Source: Elusimicrobiota bacterium (GTDB lineage Bacteria > Elusimicrobiota > Elusimicrobia > UBA1565 > UBA9628). From it: a DNA stretch of 64,000 nucleotides. The stretch lies in contig JACRDT010000019.1 of NCBI GenBank assembly GCA_016212795.1, positions 1 through 64,000 on the forward strand, written 5' to 3'. The position numbers were made by a program, and so were the translations under genes. The notes under the pieces were generated by a model, which searched no databases, was not told where the DNA came from, and was given only the letters and a program-made list of their open reading frames with translations. Positions 7,086 to 17,108 of the stretch are shown in pieces; position 1 is the first letter of the stretch, and every line of letters starts with the position of its first letter.

Positions 7086-7969
7086 GATTCCTTCTCCTTG
7101 ATGAAAACCCCCGGGATGTCGAAAGAGATCTTCGTCCCCTTGCCCTCCTCGCTGACGACCTGGATCCTCCCGCCGTGCGCCTCGACGGCAAGCCGGCAGA
7201 AATACAGCCCCAGGCCGCTGCCGCGGCGCATGCTCTGGTCGCCCCCCTCCACGCGGTAGTATTTGCCGAACAGCTTCTCCAGGTACTTGGCCGGGATCCC
7301 GATCCCCGTGTCCTTGACCGCGAAACGCAAGCTCCCGCCCTCGACGCCGACCTCCAGGGACACGCTGCCGCCCGAGTGGGTGTACTTGAGGGCGTTCTGG
7401 ATGAGATTGCACAGGACCCGGTGCAGCAGCCCCTCGTCGGCCATCATCTCCGCCGGAAGGTCCGGGGAGATCGACTCTTGCAGGGAGATCCCGAGGTGCT
7501 CCGCCGCCCCCCTGGTGTCGTCGAGGATGTCGTCGAGCAGCTCCCGGACGAGCAGGCGGTCCCGGCGCGCCGTCATCTCGCCCTGCTCCATGCGGCTGGT
7601 GTCCACCAGGGTCTCCAGCAGCACCATCTGCGCCCGGCAGCTGTGCAGGGCGAGCTGCAGGAGCTTGCGCTGCTGCGCCGTGAGGACGGAGTCGTTGAGG
7701 ACGCAGGACAGGCAGCCCATGACGGAGGTCATCGGGTTCTTGAGGTCGTGGACGATGGCCTCGTTCATGGTCTTGCGGAAACCGTCGATGACGCCCGCCC
7801 GCGCCCGGGCCTGGCGCATCAACCGGATGACGAGGAAGATCAGCCCGCCCAGGGCGGCGTGGACGACGAGGGAGCGCGCGCCCGCCGGCCACCGGCCGGT
7901 CTCGAAGAACCGGAAGACGAACGGCGAGGCCGCCAGCAGGTAGACCAGCCTGTCTCTGAAGGACACCAC
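7082..7969 (-). CDS. Membrane-bound sensor histidine kinase
   Basis: A 295-residue kinase with one or two N-terminal hydrophobic helices (about residues 8-20 and 33-51) and almost no extracytoplasmic loop, so it may sense within the membrane. The H-box is EAIVHDLKNP with H74, the N-box NALKYT has N192, and the ATP lid carries DTGIGI (220-225) and GSGLGL (250-255): a complete HisKA/HATPase_c core. GTG at 7969 is the start; a purine-rich AGGGATAA precedes it. It lies 17 nt after the aminotransferase and overlaps the response regulator by 4 nt. Sharing a transcript with tyrosine phenol-lyase hints at amino-acid- or aromatic-responsive signalling, which is inference. Confidence 0.85.
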   Translation of the reverse strand: MVSFRDRLVYLLAASPFVFRFFETGRWPAGARSLVVHAALGGLIFLVIRLMRQARARAGVIDGFRKTMNEAIVHDLKNPMTSVMGCLSCVLNDSVLTAQQRKLLQLALHSCRAQMVLLETLVDTSRMEQGEMTARRDRLLVRELLDDILDDTRGAAEHLGISLQESISPDLPAEMMADEGLLHRVLCNLIQNALKYTHSGGSVSLEVGVEGGSLRFAVKDTGIGIPAKYLEKLFGKYYRVEGGDQSMRRGSGLGLYFCRLAVEAHGGRIQVVSEEGKGTKISFDIPGVFIKEKES

Positions 7970-7986
7970 GACTTATCCCTGTTCCC

Positions 7987-9312
7987 TTATCCCCGGAGGC
8001 TCTCGAGCGCCGCGCGCAGGCGCGGCAGCATCCTCTCGATGGCGGCCGGCGACACCGCGCCCACGGAGAGGCGGAACCACCCCGTGTCGTCGGGGACGCC
8101 GAAGGCCTGGAACGGGACGGCCGCCAGGCCCGCCTCGCGCAGAAGGAAGAGCCGGATGTCCTCGTTGGTCCGCAGGGCCGTCTTGTCCGGCGCCACGCGG
8201 CCGATGAGGTCGAGCCGCACGGTCAGGTAGATCGCGCCCGCGGGGTCGAGCGCCTCCACGGGGTGCCCCTCGGACTTCAGCCGGACGAAGCCCGCGTAGA
8301 GGGCGTCGAGGCGGACGGCCAGGCCGGCCGACATCTCCCGTCGGTAGGCGGCGACGCCCGCCTCGTCGGCGAGGAAGGCGGCGGTCGCGACCTGCTCGGG
8401 CCGCGGGGCCCAGGCCCCGACGTGGCCGAGGAGCTGCGACATGCGGCTGATGAGGTCGGGCGCGGCCGCCGCCCAGCCCACGCGCAAGCCCGTGGCCGCG
8501 AAGGGCTTGGAGATCCCGTCCACGAAGATGGTGTAGGGCGCCATGGCGGGCCTCAGCCCGACGGGCTCCACGTGGCGCGTCGACCCGAAGGTCAGCATCC
8601 AGTAGACCTGGTCGTAGAGCACGAAGAGGGGCCGCTCGCCCGGACCGCGCCGGGCGTTCTCCTCGAGGACGAGGTCGCAGATCTCACCCAGCGCCTCGGC
8701 GCTGAAGGCCGTCCCGGACGGGTTCAACGGGGAGTTCAGCGCCAGCAGACGCGCTCCCCGCAGGGCCCCGGCCAGGTCGCGGGCGGACGGCAGGAAGCGG
8801 TTCGCCGGGCCGCAGGGGACCGCCACGCCCCGGGCGCCGGCCAGGTGGCAGTAGTGGCTGTTGTTCCACGAGGGCACCGGGTAGACCACCGTGTCCCCGG
8901 GGTCGACCACGGCGCGGTAGGCCCCGTAGATGGCGGGCCGGGCGCCGCCGGTGACGAGGATGCTCTGGACCGGGAAGCGCAGGCCCAGGCTGCGGGCGTA
9001 GAAGTCCGCCACGGCCTGCCGGAGCCCGGGCATCCCGTCCGAGGGAGGATAGTTGGTCTCGCCACGGGCGAGAGCCTCGCCGATGGCCTGCTCCAGTCCC
9101 TTGGGCACGCGAAACTCCGAGGGGCCGAAGTCGCCCACCGTGAGGTTGCAGACGTCCATGCCGCCGGCGCTCAGGGCGCGGATCTCGGCGGCGATCTTGA
9201 GGATCTCGGAGCCGACGAGGCCGGCCGCCATGGCGCCGACGCGTCGCCCGGAGGCGGCCTCGATCCCGGCGAAATCCAAGTCGACGGGGCCCTTCGCGGC
9301 GGCGGTCTCCAT
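7987..9312 (-). CDS. PLP-dependent aminotransferase, class I/II
   Basis: A 441-residue fold-type I aminotransferase. Visible active-site features are the Tyr/Asn-rich cofactor region with NSPLNPSGT (N197), the aspartate D234 that contacts the pyridine nitrogen (FVLYDQVYW), the Schiff-base lysine K269 (DGISKPF) and the phosphate-binding R277 (GLRVGW). The specific amino donor cannot be read from sequence. It begins 8 nt after the tyrosine phenol-lyase stop and precedes the histidine kinase by 17 nt, so it belongs to the same minus-strand operon; a joint role in aromatic amino-acid turnover is plausible. ATG at 9312 is chosen because it starts just after the upstream stop. Confidence 0.85.
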   Translation of the reverse strand: METAAAKGPVDLDFAGIEAASGRRVGAMAAGLVGSEILKIAAEIRALSAGGMDVCNLTVGDFGPSEFRVPKGLEQAIGEALARGETNYPPSDGMPGLRQAVADFYARSLGLRFPVQSILVTGGARPAIYGAYRAVVDPGDTVVYPVPSWNNSHYCHLAGARGVAVPCGPANRFLPSARDLAGALRGARLLALNSPLNPSGTAFSAEALGEICDLVLEENARRGPGERPLFVLYDQVYWMLTFGSTRHVEPVGLRPAMAPYTIFVDGISKPFAATGLRVGWAAAAPDLISRMSQLLGHVGAWAPRPEQVATAAFLADEAGVAAYRREMSAGLAVRLDALYAGFVRLKSEGHPVEALDPAGAIYLTVRLDLIGRVAPDKTALRTNEDIRLFLLREAGLAAVPFQAFGVPDDTGWFRLSVGAVSPAAIERMLPRLRAALESLRG

Positions 9313-9320
9313 GGCGGCGG

Positions 9321-10721
<1,401 letters not shown>

Positions 10722-10772
10722 TCAGCCATCATCTTACAGAATTGGCGCAGCCCTGTCACGGCCCGCCGCGTA

Positions 10773-10781
10773 TGCTATGAT
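10773..10781 (+). promoter_or_regulatory. Extended -10 promoter TGCTATGAT
   Basis: TG-C-TATGAT ends 8 nt before the ATG of the radical SAM gene at 10790, so the transcript would have almost no 5' leader. Confidence 0.5.
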
Positions 10782-10789
10782 GGACCGCC

Positions 10790-11668
10790 ATGCGGATCCA
10801 GACCATGTCGGTGATCGTCGGCGACAGGCGGTGCAACGCCCGGTGCCCGTACTGCATCTCCCGGATGACCCCGTCGTGCGGCGTCGCCGGAGCCTCGCCG
10901 GACGCCGGCCGGGTCGATTGGCGCAACTTCGACGTGGCATGCCGATTCGCCCAGGCCTGCGGCGTGACGACCGTGCTCCTCACCGGCAAGGGCGAGCCCA
11001 CGCTCCAGCCGGCGCTCGTCACCGCCCACTGCCGGCGGCTCGCCAAGCGGTTCCCTTTCGTGGAGCTCCAGACCAACGGGCACCGGCTCCAGCACGACCG
11101 GCAAGCCGACGGCTTCCTCCGGGATTGGCACCGGCTCGGGCTGACCACCGTCTGCGTCTCGCTCGCCCACCACGACGCGGCACGCAACGCCGAGGTCTTC
11201 CGCGGCGGGCCCGGCGCCTGGATCGACCCCGGCAGGCTCGTCGCCCGCCTCCACGCGCGCCGCCTCACGGTCCGGCTCACCGTGATGCTGCTCAAGGGCT
11301 ACATCGACTCGCCCGAGGCCGTGGACTCCCTCATCGGCTTCTGCCGGCGGGCCGGCGTCGAGCAGCTCACCGTCCGCCCCATCGAGCGTCCCGCCGGGCC
11401 GGACTCCGGGACCGCGGCCTGGGTCGCCCGCCACCGGCCGGACCGGGCCCGCCTCGCCGCCATCCACCGGCACCTGGAGCGCGCCGGGACGCGGCTCATG
11501 GAACTCGCGCACGGCGCCGTGGTCTACGACGTCGGCGGACAGAACGTCTGCCTGAGCAACTGCCTCACCCGGGACCCCAAGGACCCGGAGAACCTCCGCC
11601 AGATCATCTTCTACCCCGACGGCCGCCTGCGCTACGACTGGCAGTACGCCGGCGCCATCATCCTTTAA
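10790..11668 (+). CDS. Radical SAM protein of unknown substrate
   Basis: A 292-residue protein with the cluster-binding motif CNARCPYC (C15, C19, C22) near the N-terminus and a GKGEPTL segment (about residues 66-72) typical of the SAM-binding GGE-type strand of the radical SAM barrel. The C-terminus has a short QNVCLSNCL motif and a DGRLRYDW strand that is common in MoaA/SPASM-like relatives, but there are too few cysteines for a full SPASM domain. Substrate is unknown. An extended -10 lies just upstream. Its TAA stop overlaps the TAA of the convergent DUF4846-M23 gene in a TTAA tetranucleotide (11665-11668). Confidence 0.8.
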   Translation: MRIQTMSVIVGDRRCNARCPYCISRMTPSCGVAGASPDAGRVDWRNFDVACRFAQACGVTTVLLTGKGEPTLQPALVTAHCRRLAKRFPFVELQTNGHRLQHDRQADGFLRDWHRLGLTTVCVSLAHHDAARNAEVFRGGPGAWIDPGRLVARLHARRLTVRLTVMLLKGYIDSPEAVDSLIGFCRRAGVEQLTVRPIERPAGPDSGTAAWVARHRPDRARLAAIHRHLERAGTRLMELAHGAVVYDVGGQNVCLSNCLTRDPKDPENLRQIIFYPDGRLRYDWQYAGAIIL

Positions 11669-13146
11669 CGCCGCAGCCGGCCGTAGTACTCCAGCGGGAC
11701 GAGGTCCCCGTCGCGGTACTCCAGCACCATGAGGTGCAGGTGCGTGGGGCTCCGGGGGCGGGCGGCCGAGAACCCGGTCCGGGCGACCGTGCCCAAGGCC
11801 GAACCGGCCGCGACCCGCTGGCCAGGCTCCACCCGGACCTCCCCCAGGTGCGCGTAATAGGAGAAGAGGCGCTCGGCCGGGTGGAAGACCCAGACGTAGT
11901 TGCCCCCGCGCAGAAGGCTGCCCGCCCGCCAACCCGAGCACGTGGAGACCACGACGCCCGGCAGCATCGCCAGGGCGGCCGCGGGACGGCGGCGGGCGTC
12001 GTCGAGCGAGTCCTGGTCCCGGTCGGCGATGAAGATGTCGTGGCCGGGATGCCCCCCGTGGCGGTTGCCGTCGAAGAAACTGTACCCCTTGATGGGGCTC
12101 TCGCCGTAGCGGACGCCGGGCGCGAAGTCGCTCCCGTCCCTGCCCCCCACGGCGGCGAGCCCGTAGCCCTCCACGGGGAAGGCCCAGAGTCCCGTCGACG
12201 CCGGGCCCGCCTTGCCGAAGGCGGCCTCCAGCCCCCCCACCACGCGGGGCAGGCAAGCGCCCGCCTCCTCCACGGCGATGGTCGAGTCGCGCACGGCCTT
12301 CTCGTAGGCGTCCCAGTCGGCCAGGGCGTCGCCGCTGAGCGCCAGGGGGCGGCGCGGCTCGAACGAGCGCAGGACCGGCCGGCCGAACGGCAGGTGCTCG
12401 TCAAGGAAGCGGTAGTAGCCCTCGAGCGTGAACCAGCCGGCCGTCCCCCGGGCCGGCCCCGCCTTCTCGATGTGCGCCTCCTGGGCGGGCATGAAGCCGA
12501 AGCCCATCAGGTACGCGCGCTTGCCGGCCGGCCCCGCGGCGACGTCGAAGACGATCGAGGTGTGGCCCACCCCGCCGGTCTCGTTCTGGACCAGGAGGTC
12601 TCCCGGCCGCAGTTCCTCCTCCGTCACGGGCGACAAGCCCCTCTTTTGGGAATACGAGTTGGCGTTGGCGCAGGCCCAGCGGAAGAACTCCCTCGGCGCG
12701 GCGCCGGGCTTGCCCGCCTTCCACGCGCCCCAGGTCCGCTTGACGCCGTTGTAGTCCGTGAGCCAGAGGCGGTCCGCGAACCCCGCTTCGGCTTGGTAGT
12801 CGTGCCAGAACCTGAACCCCCAATCGGCGCACTGCTCCAGGTCCTGTCTAAAAAGGAGGGGGAGGTCGATGACCCGCCACACGGCGTAAAAGCCCTGGGG
12901 CGCCCGGCGGCCGTCCCAGGTCCGCACCTCCGTCCCCTCGGGCCTGACCGGGAGGTGGCGCACCCAGTCCGGAAACGAGTTCCGGCGCAGCGGGATGCGC
13001 TCGTAGCCCTCGGGCGCCGGGATGGCGGAGGCCAGCGAGACGCGGGAAGCGCCGCCTTGGGAGCCGCGGTAGGAGTACCATACCTCGGCGCCGGCGGACC
13101 CGGCGGCCAGCGCCAAGACGGTCATCGCCGACATCGGACGGGTCAC
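11665..13146 (-). CDS. Secreted DUF4846 and M23 metallopeptidase fusion
   Basis: The 493-residue product has a signal peptide (residues 1-20, ending AGSAGA). Residues about 45-260 match DUF4846 (IPLRRNSFPDWVRHLP; later PGDLLVQNETGGVGHTSIVF), which looks like a cell-wall-associated hydrolase-type fold. Residues about 350-493 form an M23/LytM peptidase: H366 and D370 (HPGHD), plus H469 and H471 (HLHLMV), the full zinc set. M23 enzymes cut peptidoglycan peptide crosslinks. GTG at 13146 overlaps the TGA of the upstream TPR gene (GTGA), which fixes the start and couples translation. A combination of DUF4846 and M23 in one chain is unusual in my experience. Confidence 0.78.
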   Translation of the reverse strand: MTRPMSAMTVLALAAGSAGAEVWYSYRGSQGGASRVSLASAIPAPEGYERIPLRRNSFPDWVRHLPVRPEGTEVRTWDGRRAPQGFYAVWRVIDLPLLFRQDLEQCADWGFRFWHDYQAEAGFADRLWLTDYNGVKRTWGAWKAGKPGAAPREFFRWACANANSYSQKRGLSPVTEEELRPGDLLVQNETGGVGHTSIVFDVAAGPAGKRAYLMGFGFMPAQEAHIEKAGPARGTAGWFTLEGYYRFLDEHLPFGRPVLRSFEPRRPLALSGDALADWDAYEKAVRDSTIAVEEAGACLPRVVGGLEAAFGKAGPASTGLWAFPVEGYGLAAVGGRDGSDFAPGVRYGESPIKGYSFFDGNRHGGHPGHDIFIADRDQDSLDDARRRPAAALAMLPGVVVSTCSGWRAGSLLRGGNYVWVFHPAERLFSYYAHLGEVRVEPGQRVAAGSALGTVARTGFSAARPRSPTHLHLMVLEYRDGDLVPLEYYGRLRR

Positions 13147-14552
13147 GGGCCGCCCCGCAAGGCGCGCCGCGCCTGGTCGGCGCCCTTGGCCGCATGCTCC
13201 GCGCAGCGGGGGTCGCCCAGCGCCAGGGCGCGCTCGAAGCAGTCCAGCGCCCCCTTGGGGACGCGGGCCTGCAGCAGGACGTTCCCCAGGTTGTACCAGG
13301 CCAAGGCGCAACCGCCGTCAGCGGCTATCGCCTGCTCGAACGCCTGCGCGGCCTCGCGCAAGGTGGCGCTCCTCTGCAGGCACAACCCGAGCTCGGTGAA
13401 CATCTCGGCCGTCGCCTCGCCGAGCCCGATGGCCCGGCGGTACGCCTCGGCGGCGTCGGCCGGCCGGCCCAGCTGGTAGGAGAGCAGGGAGGCCTTGCAC
13501 ATCCAGCCCAGGGCGTCTTGAGGAGAGGCGGCGATGGCCGCCTCGTAGCGCAGGAGCGCCTCGTCGCGGCGGCCGAGCCCTTGGCAGCAAAGCCCCGCTC
13601 CCACTTGGCCGGCCGCCCCCGCCTCCCCCGCGCGCGCCTGTTCAGGCAACGCCTCCAGGTACCCCTCGTATTCCTCCAGCGCCTCCGCGAACCGCGACTG
13701 GGAGCGCAGGCCGCGGCCCCGCTCCAGCCCCTGCCCGCCGCGTCCGGTCGCGGCCAGGATGGCATGCAGCTTGCGGCGGCGCATCGTCCGCTCCTGCGCC
13801 GCCGGCTCCGCCGCGATCGCCCGGTCCAGGAGGGCCAGCCCCTCGTCCTCCCGGCCCAGCCTGCCGAGCGCGACCCCTTTCATCCAGAGCGGATCCGCCC
13901 ACGACGGCGCCCTCTCGACGGCGTCCGCGAAACAAGCCAGGGCCTCGTCGAACCGCTTGGCCTGGAACAGGCGCTGCCCCAGTTCAAAAGCGGCCGTCCC
14001 CTCGCCGCACCGGCCCGCGCCGCCTTCCGGCAGATGAGCGACCTGCCCCCCTTGGAGGACGATGCGCCCGCGGTCCCCGGCGGCCTCCCCGCGGTACGCC
14101 ACCTCGCCGTCGAGGGAATAGCCCCACGGGATGATGAAGCAGCGCAGCAGATATCTCAGCCAGGAGACGAACTCATAGTGCTCCCCGGCCGCGGGGCAGA
14201 GCAGGGCCGTGCCCGCGGCGTCCGGGGCCCAGCAGCACCACAGGTGCGGCTGGCCGGCCGGAGGGGAGTTGAAATCGAGGATGCCCAACGCTTCGGGCGG
14301 CTGGCCGCCCGGGGCCAGGAGCGGGCCTCCCCCCTCCTGCCCCAGGTCGCCCCCGGCGCCGACGAAGAACGCCCCTTCGTCTCCCACGGGCAACCCCGCC
14401 GCGACGCGGACCGGGTCGGGACGCTGCGCCGTGGTCGCGGCGTCCCGCCGGACCCGCCGGGTCCGGGCGAACTTCTCCAGGTAGGCTCGCTGCGCGTCCG
14501 AGAGCGGCCGATCGAAGACGAACTGCCCCGTGAACTCGGTCCTGTAGCCCAT
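13143..14552 (-). CDS. TPR-repeat protein with unknown N-terminal domain
   Basis: A 469-residue soluble protein. Residues 1-170 begin MGYRTEFTGQFVFDRPLSD and contain a Trp/Cys-rich segment (HLWCCWAP, WLRYLLRCF, IPWGYSLDGEV) of a small family I know only as hypothetical. Residues about 185-465 are tetratricopeptide repeats (for example LFQAKRFDEALACFADAVERAP and NLGNVLLQARVPKGALDCF as repeat cores), a protein-docking scaffold. ATG 14552 has a strong GGGGGAG ribosome binding site, better than an upstream in-frame ATG. It is coupled to the M23 peptidase gene by a GTGA overlap, so it may position or regulate that hydrolase. Confidence 0.7.
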   Translation of the reverse strand: MGYRTEFTGQFVFDRPLSDAQRAYLEKFARTRRVRRDAATTAQRPDPVRVAAGLPVGDEGAFFVGAGGDLGQEGGGPLLAPGGQPPEALGILDFNSPPAGQPHLWCCWAPDAAGTALLCPAAGEHYEFVSWLRYLLRCFIIPWGYSLDGEVAYRGEAAGDRGRIVLQGGQVAHLPEGGAGRCGEGTAAFELGQRLFQAKRFDEALACFADAVERAPSWADPLWMKGVALGRLGREDEGLALLDRAIAAEPAAQERTMRRRKLHAILAATGRGGQGLERGRGLRSQSRFAEALEEYEGYLEALPEQARAGEAGAAGQVGAGLCCQGLGRRDEALLRYEAAIAASPQDALGWMCKASLLSYQLGRPADAAEAYRRAIGLGEATAEMFTELGLCLQRSATLREAAQAFEQAIAADGGCALAWYNLGNVLLQARVPKGALDCFERALALGDPRCAEHAAKGADQARRALRGGP

Positions 14553-14630
14553 CGATCTGCTCCCCCTCCATGGTATCAAACGCGGCAGGCCATGAAAACC
14601 GAATGACGCCCCCAGCCCTCCGCGCGGGTT

Positions 14631-14639
14631 TGATATGAT
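14631..14639 (+). promoter_or_regulatory. Extended -10 promoter TGATATGAT for the pfa-ole locus
   Basis: TG-A-TATGAT ends 6 nt before the ATG at 14646, placing the predicted transcription start at or next to the first codon. The phosphopantetheinyl transferase mRNA may be leaderless. Confidence 0.5.
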
Positions 14640-14645
14640 TAGGCC

Positions 14646-15398
14646 ATGCTGAGCGCGGCTCCCGTCGAGTGGACCGACGGCCCGGCCGAGCCGCGGCCCC
14701 CGCGGCCCGGCGAGCTGGACTTGTGGCTGGTGCGGCTCCCCCTGCGGCCGGAGCTAGCCGATGGGCTCGGCGCCCTCTTATCCGACGACGAGCGCGCCCG
14801 CCAGCGGCGCCTGCTCGCGGCAGAGGACCGCCTGCGCTTCGCGGCCGCCCGGGGGACCCTGCGCAGGCTGCTCGGCGCCTACCTCCGGACCTCGGCGCGC
14901 TCGCTCGTCTTCGCCGAGGAGGAGGGCGGGCGCCCCATCCTGGCCGACCCCGCCCTGGCCGCCAGGCTGCGGTTCAACGTCTCGCACTCGCAAGACGTCG
15001 CGCTGCTGGCCTTCGCGCCGGGGACCGCGGTGGGCGTCGACGTCGAATGCTGCCGGCGCGAGCTGGACTGCCTCCTGGTGGCGAGGCAGTTCTTCTCCCC
15101 CGAGGACCATGCGGCCCTGGCCGCGCTCTCCCCCGCGAATCTGCGCCGCGGGTTCATGGAGCTATGGACATGCAAGGAAGCGGTCCTGAAGGCGCTCGGC
15201 CGCGGCTTGAGCGAGCGCCTGGACCGGGTCCAGGTGGGCTCCGATGACGGCCGCCCGGTCGTGAGCGTCGGCCGGGAGACCCTGCCCCTGCTGAGCTTCG
15301 AGCCGGCACCGGACTATGTCGGCGCCCTCGCTGTTAACATGGGCGGCCCAGCCCCCGGATTCCCGAGAACGCGCTTCTACCGCGCGCAAAAATGGTAG
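14646..15398 (+). CDS. pfaE: Sfp-type 4'-phosphopantetheinyl transferase (PfaE role)
   Basis: A 250-residue enzyme that moves phosphopantetheine from CoA to the serine of carrier proteins. The Sfp-family motifs are all present: FNVSHS (110-115), GVDVE (130-134) and WTCKEAVLK (174-182), with the Mg-binding D/E and catalytic Lys. It opens the PUFA-synthase/olefin locus, so its natural targets are probably the two ACPs of the KS-AT-ACP-KR-DH protein at S1098 and S1209. An extended -10 box directly before the ATG suggests a leaderless start. The gene stops at 15398 within a second -10-like box that may serve pfaD. Confidence 0.88.
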   Translation: MLSAAPVEWTDGPAEPRPPRPGELDLWLVRLPLRPELADGLGALLSDDERARQRRLLAAEDRLRFAAARGTLRRLLGAYLRTSARSLVFAEEEGGRPILADPALAARLRFNVSHSQDVALLAFAPGTAVGVDVECCRRELDCLLVARQFFSPEDHAALAALSPANLRRGFMELWTCKEAVLKALGRGLSERLDRVQVGSDDGRPVVSVGRETLPLLSFEPAPDYVGALAVNMGGPAPGFPRTRFYRAQKW

Positions 15399-15401
15399 AA
15401 T
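15393..15401 (+). promoter_or_regulatory. Extended -10 promoter TGGTAGAAT upstream of pfaD
   Basis: TG-G-TAGAAT overlaps the stop codon of the phosphopantetheinyl transferase gene and lies about 40 nt before the proposed pfaD start. It may give the megasynthase genes their own transcript. Confidence 0.4.
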
Positions 15402-15439
15402 GTACGCCTTCGGTTTGATCCGGGTCGTTCCCGATTCCG

Positions 15440-17098
15440 TTGACTCCGACATCGCTATCCGCCGAGACGGCTTTGCGGGGTTGGTGGTGCCCCAAGGGCA
15501 GCCAACCCGTCTCCGACCTTGACGGCCTGCGCCGTCTCTTCCACCGCGTCCCGGTCCCGCTCTTTCTCGTCGAGAAGGAAGGCATTATCGCGGCCGGCGA
15601 GAACGGCTGCGGGACTTTCGGGGGCAGCGCCGCCCCGGCCCCCGGGGCGTGCAAGATCCTGGCCCACGTCCCGGCCTGCCGTCCCGAGGCCCTGGGCGAC
15701 CACTCGTTCTGCGCCGACCACGGCCTGCGCTTCCCTTATGCGGCGGGGTCCATGGCCAACGGCATCGCCTCTTGCGAGCTCGTCGAGGCCATGAGCCGCG
15801 CCGGCTGCCTGGGCTTCTTCGGCGCCGCGGGGCTCGACTTGGCCGAGGTCGAGGCCGCCATCGAGCGCCTGCGCAGGAGCCTCGGGACAGCGCCCCACGG
15901 CTTCAACCTCATCCACAGCCCCAACGAGCCCGAGCTCGAGGCCGCCGTCGCGGCCCTCTACCTGCGGCGCGGGGTGACGCTCGTCGAGGCCTCGGCCTAC
16001 CTCGACCTCACCCTGCCCGTCGTCCGCTACCGCGTCGCCGGCATCCACCGGACCGCCGACGGCGCCGTCGTCGCGCCCAACCGGATCGTCGCCAAGGTCT
16101 CCCGCGTCGAGCTGGCCGAGAAGTTCATGTCCCCGCCGCCGGAGCGGTTCCTGAAAGCCCTGGTGGACGGCCGCGAGCTGACGGCCGAGCAGGCGGCGCT
16201 GGCCGCCCACATCCCGCTGGCCCAGGACGTGACGGCCGAGGCCGACTCGGGCGGCCACACCGACAACCGGCCGCTCGTGACCCTGCTGCCCACCATGCTC
16301 GCCCTGCGCGACCGGCTCCAGGCGAAGCACGGCTACGCCCGGCGCCTGCGCGTCGGCGCGGCGGGCGGCGTCTCGACGCCGGCCTCCGCGGCCGCGGCCT
16401 TCGCCATGGGCGCGGCCTACGTCATGACGGGCTCCGTCAACCAGGCCTGCGTCGAGTCCGGGACCTCGGACCGCGTCCGCGACATGCTGGCCCAGACCGG
16501 CCAGGCCGACACCGCCATGGCCCCGGCCGCCGACATGTTCGAGATGGGCGTCAAGGTGCAGGTCATCAAGCGCGGCACCATGTTCGCCATGCGCGCGGCC
16601 AAGCTCTACGACCTCTACCGCGCCTACGACAGCCTTTCGGCCATCCCCTCCGACCAGCGCTCGATGCTCGAGCGCGACATCCTGCGCGCGCCGCCGGACG
16701 CCATCTGGGCCCGGACGCGGGCGTTCTTCCTCGAGCGCGAGCCCGCCCAGGCGGCCCGCGGCGACAAGGACCCGAAGCACCGCATGGCCCTGGTCTTCCG
16801 CTGGTACCTGGGGCTCTCCTCGAAGTGGGCCAACGCCGGCGAGCCTTCCCGCCAGCTCGACTACCAGGTCTGGTGCGGCCCGGCCATGGGCGCCTTCAAC
16901 GATTGGGCCAAGGGCTCTTTCTTGGAGCGTTGCCAGGAGCGCAAGGCCGCGGTCGTGGCCCTCAACATCCTCGTCGGCGCCGCCGCCCTGTGGCGGGTCG
17001 ACGCCGCCCGGCGCCAGGGCTGCGCCCTGGCCCCGGAGCTCTCCCATTTCCCCCCCATGACCCTGACGGAGCTCGAGGCTTGCCTCGACAACCGCTGA
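15440..17098 (+). CDS. pfaD: PfaD-type trans-acting enoyl reductase of PUFA synthase
   Basis: A 552-residue flavin-dependent enoyl reductase of the nitropropane-dioxygenase/FabK-like fold. PfaD signatures are clear: GSMANGIASCELVEAM, PHGFNLIHSPNEPELE, the barrel segment EADSGGHTDNRPLVTLLP, AAGGVSTPASAAAAFAMGA and MTGSVNQACVESGTSD, followed by the PfaD-specific C-terminal region (MALVFRWYLGLSSKWAN). It reduces selected enoyl-ACP intermediates in polyunsaturated fatty acid synthesis. The TTG at 15440 is the longest supported start; it has no obvious ribosome binding site, so the exact N-terminus is uncertain. It precedes the first megasynthase gene by 10 nt. Confidence 0.9.
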   Translation: MTPTSLSAETALRGWWCPKGSQPVSDLDGLRRLFHRVPVPLFLVEKEGIIAAGENGCGTFGGSAAPAPGACKILAHVPACRPEALGDHSFCADHGLRFPYAAGSMANGIASCELVEAMSRAGCLGFFGAAGLDLAEVEAAIERLRRSLGTAPHGFNLIHSPNEPELEAAVAALYLRRGVTLVEASAYLDLTLPVVRYRVAGIHRTADGAVVAPNRIVAKVSRVELAEKFMSPPPERFLKALVDGRELTAEQAALAAHIPLAQDVTAEADSGGHTDNRPLVTLLPTMLALRDRLQAKHGYARRLRVGAAGGVSTPASAAAAFAMGAAYVMTGSVNQACVESGTSDRVRDMLAQTGQADTAMAPAADMFEMGVKVQVIKRGTMFAMRAAKLYDLYRAYDSLSAIPSDQRSMLERDILRAPPDAIWARTRAFFLEREPAQAARGDKDPKHRMALVFRWYLGLSSKWANAGEPSRQLDYQVWCGPAMGAFNDWAKGSFLERCQERKAAVVALNILVGAAALWRVDAARRQGCALAPELSHFPPMTLTELEACLDNR

Positions 17099-17108
17099 CG
17101 GAGGAACC

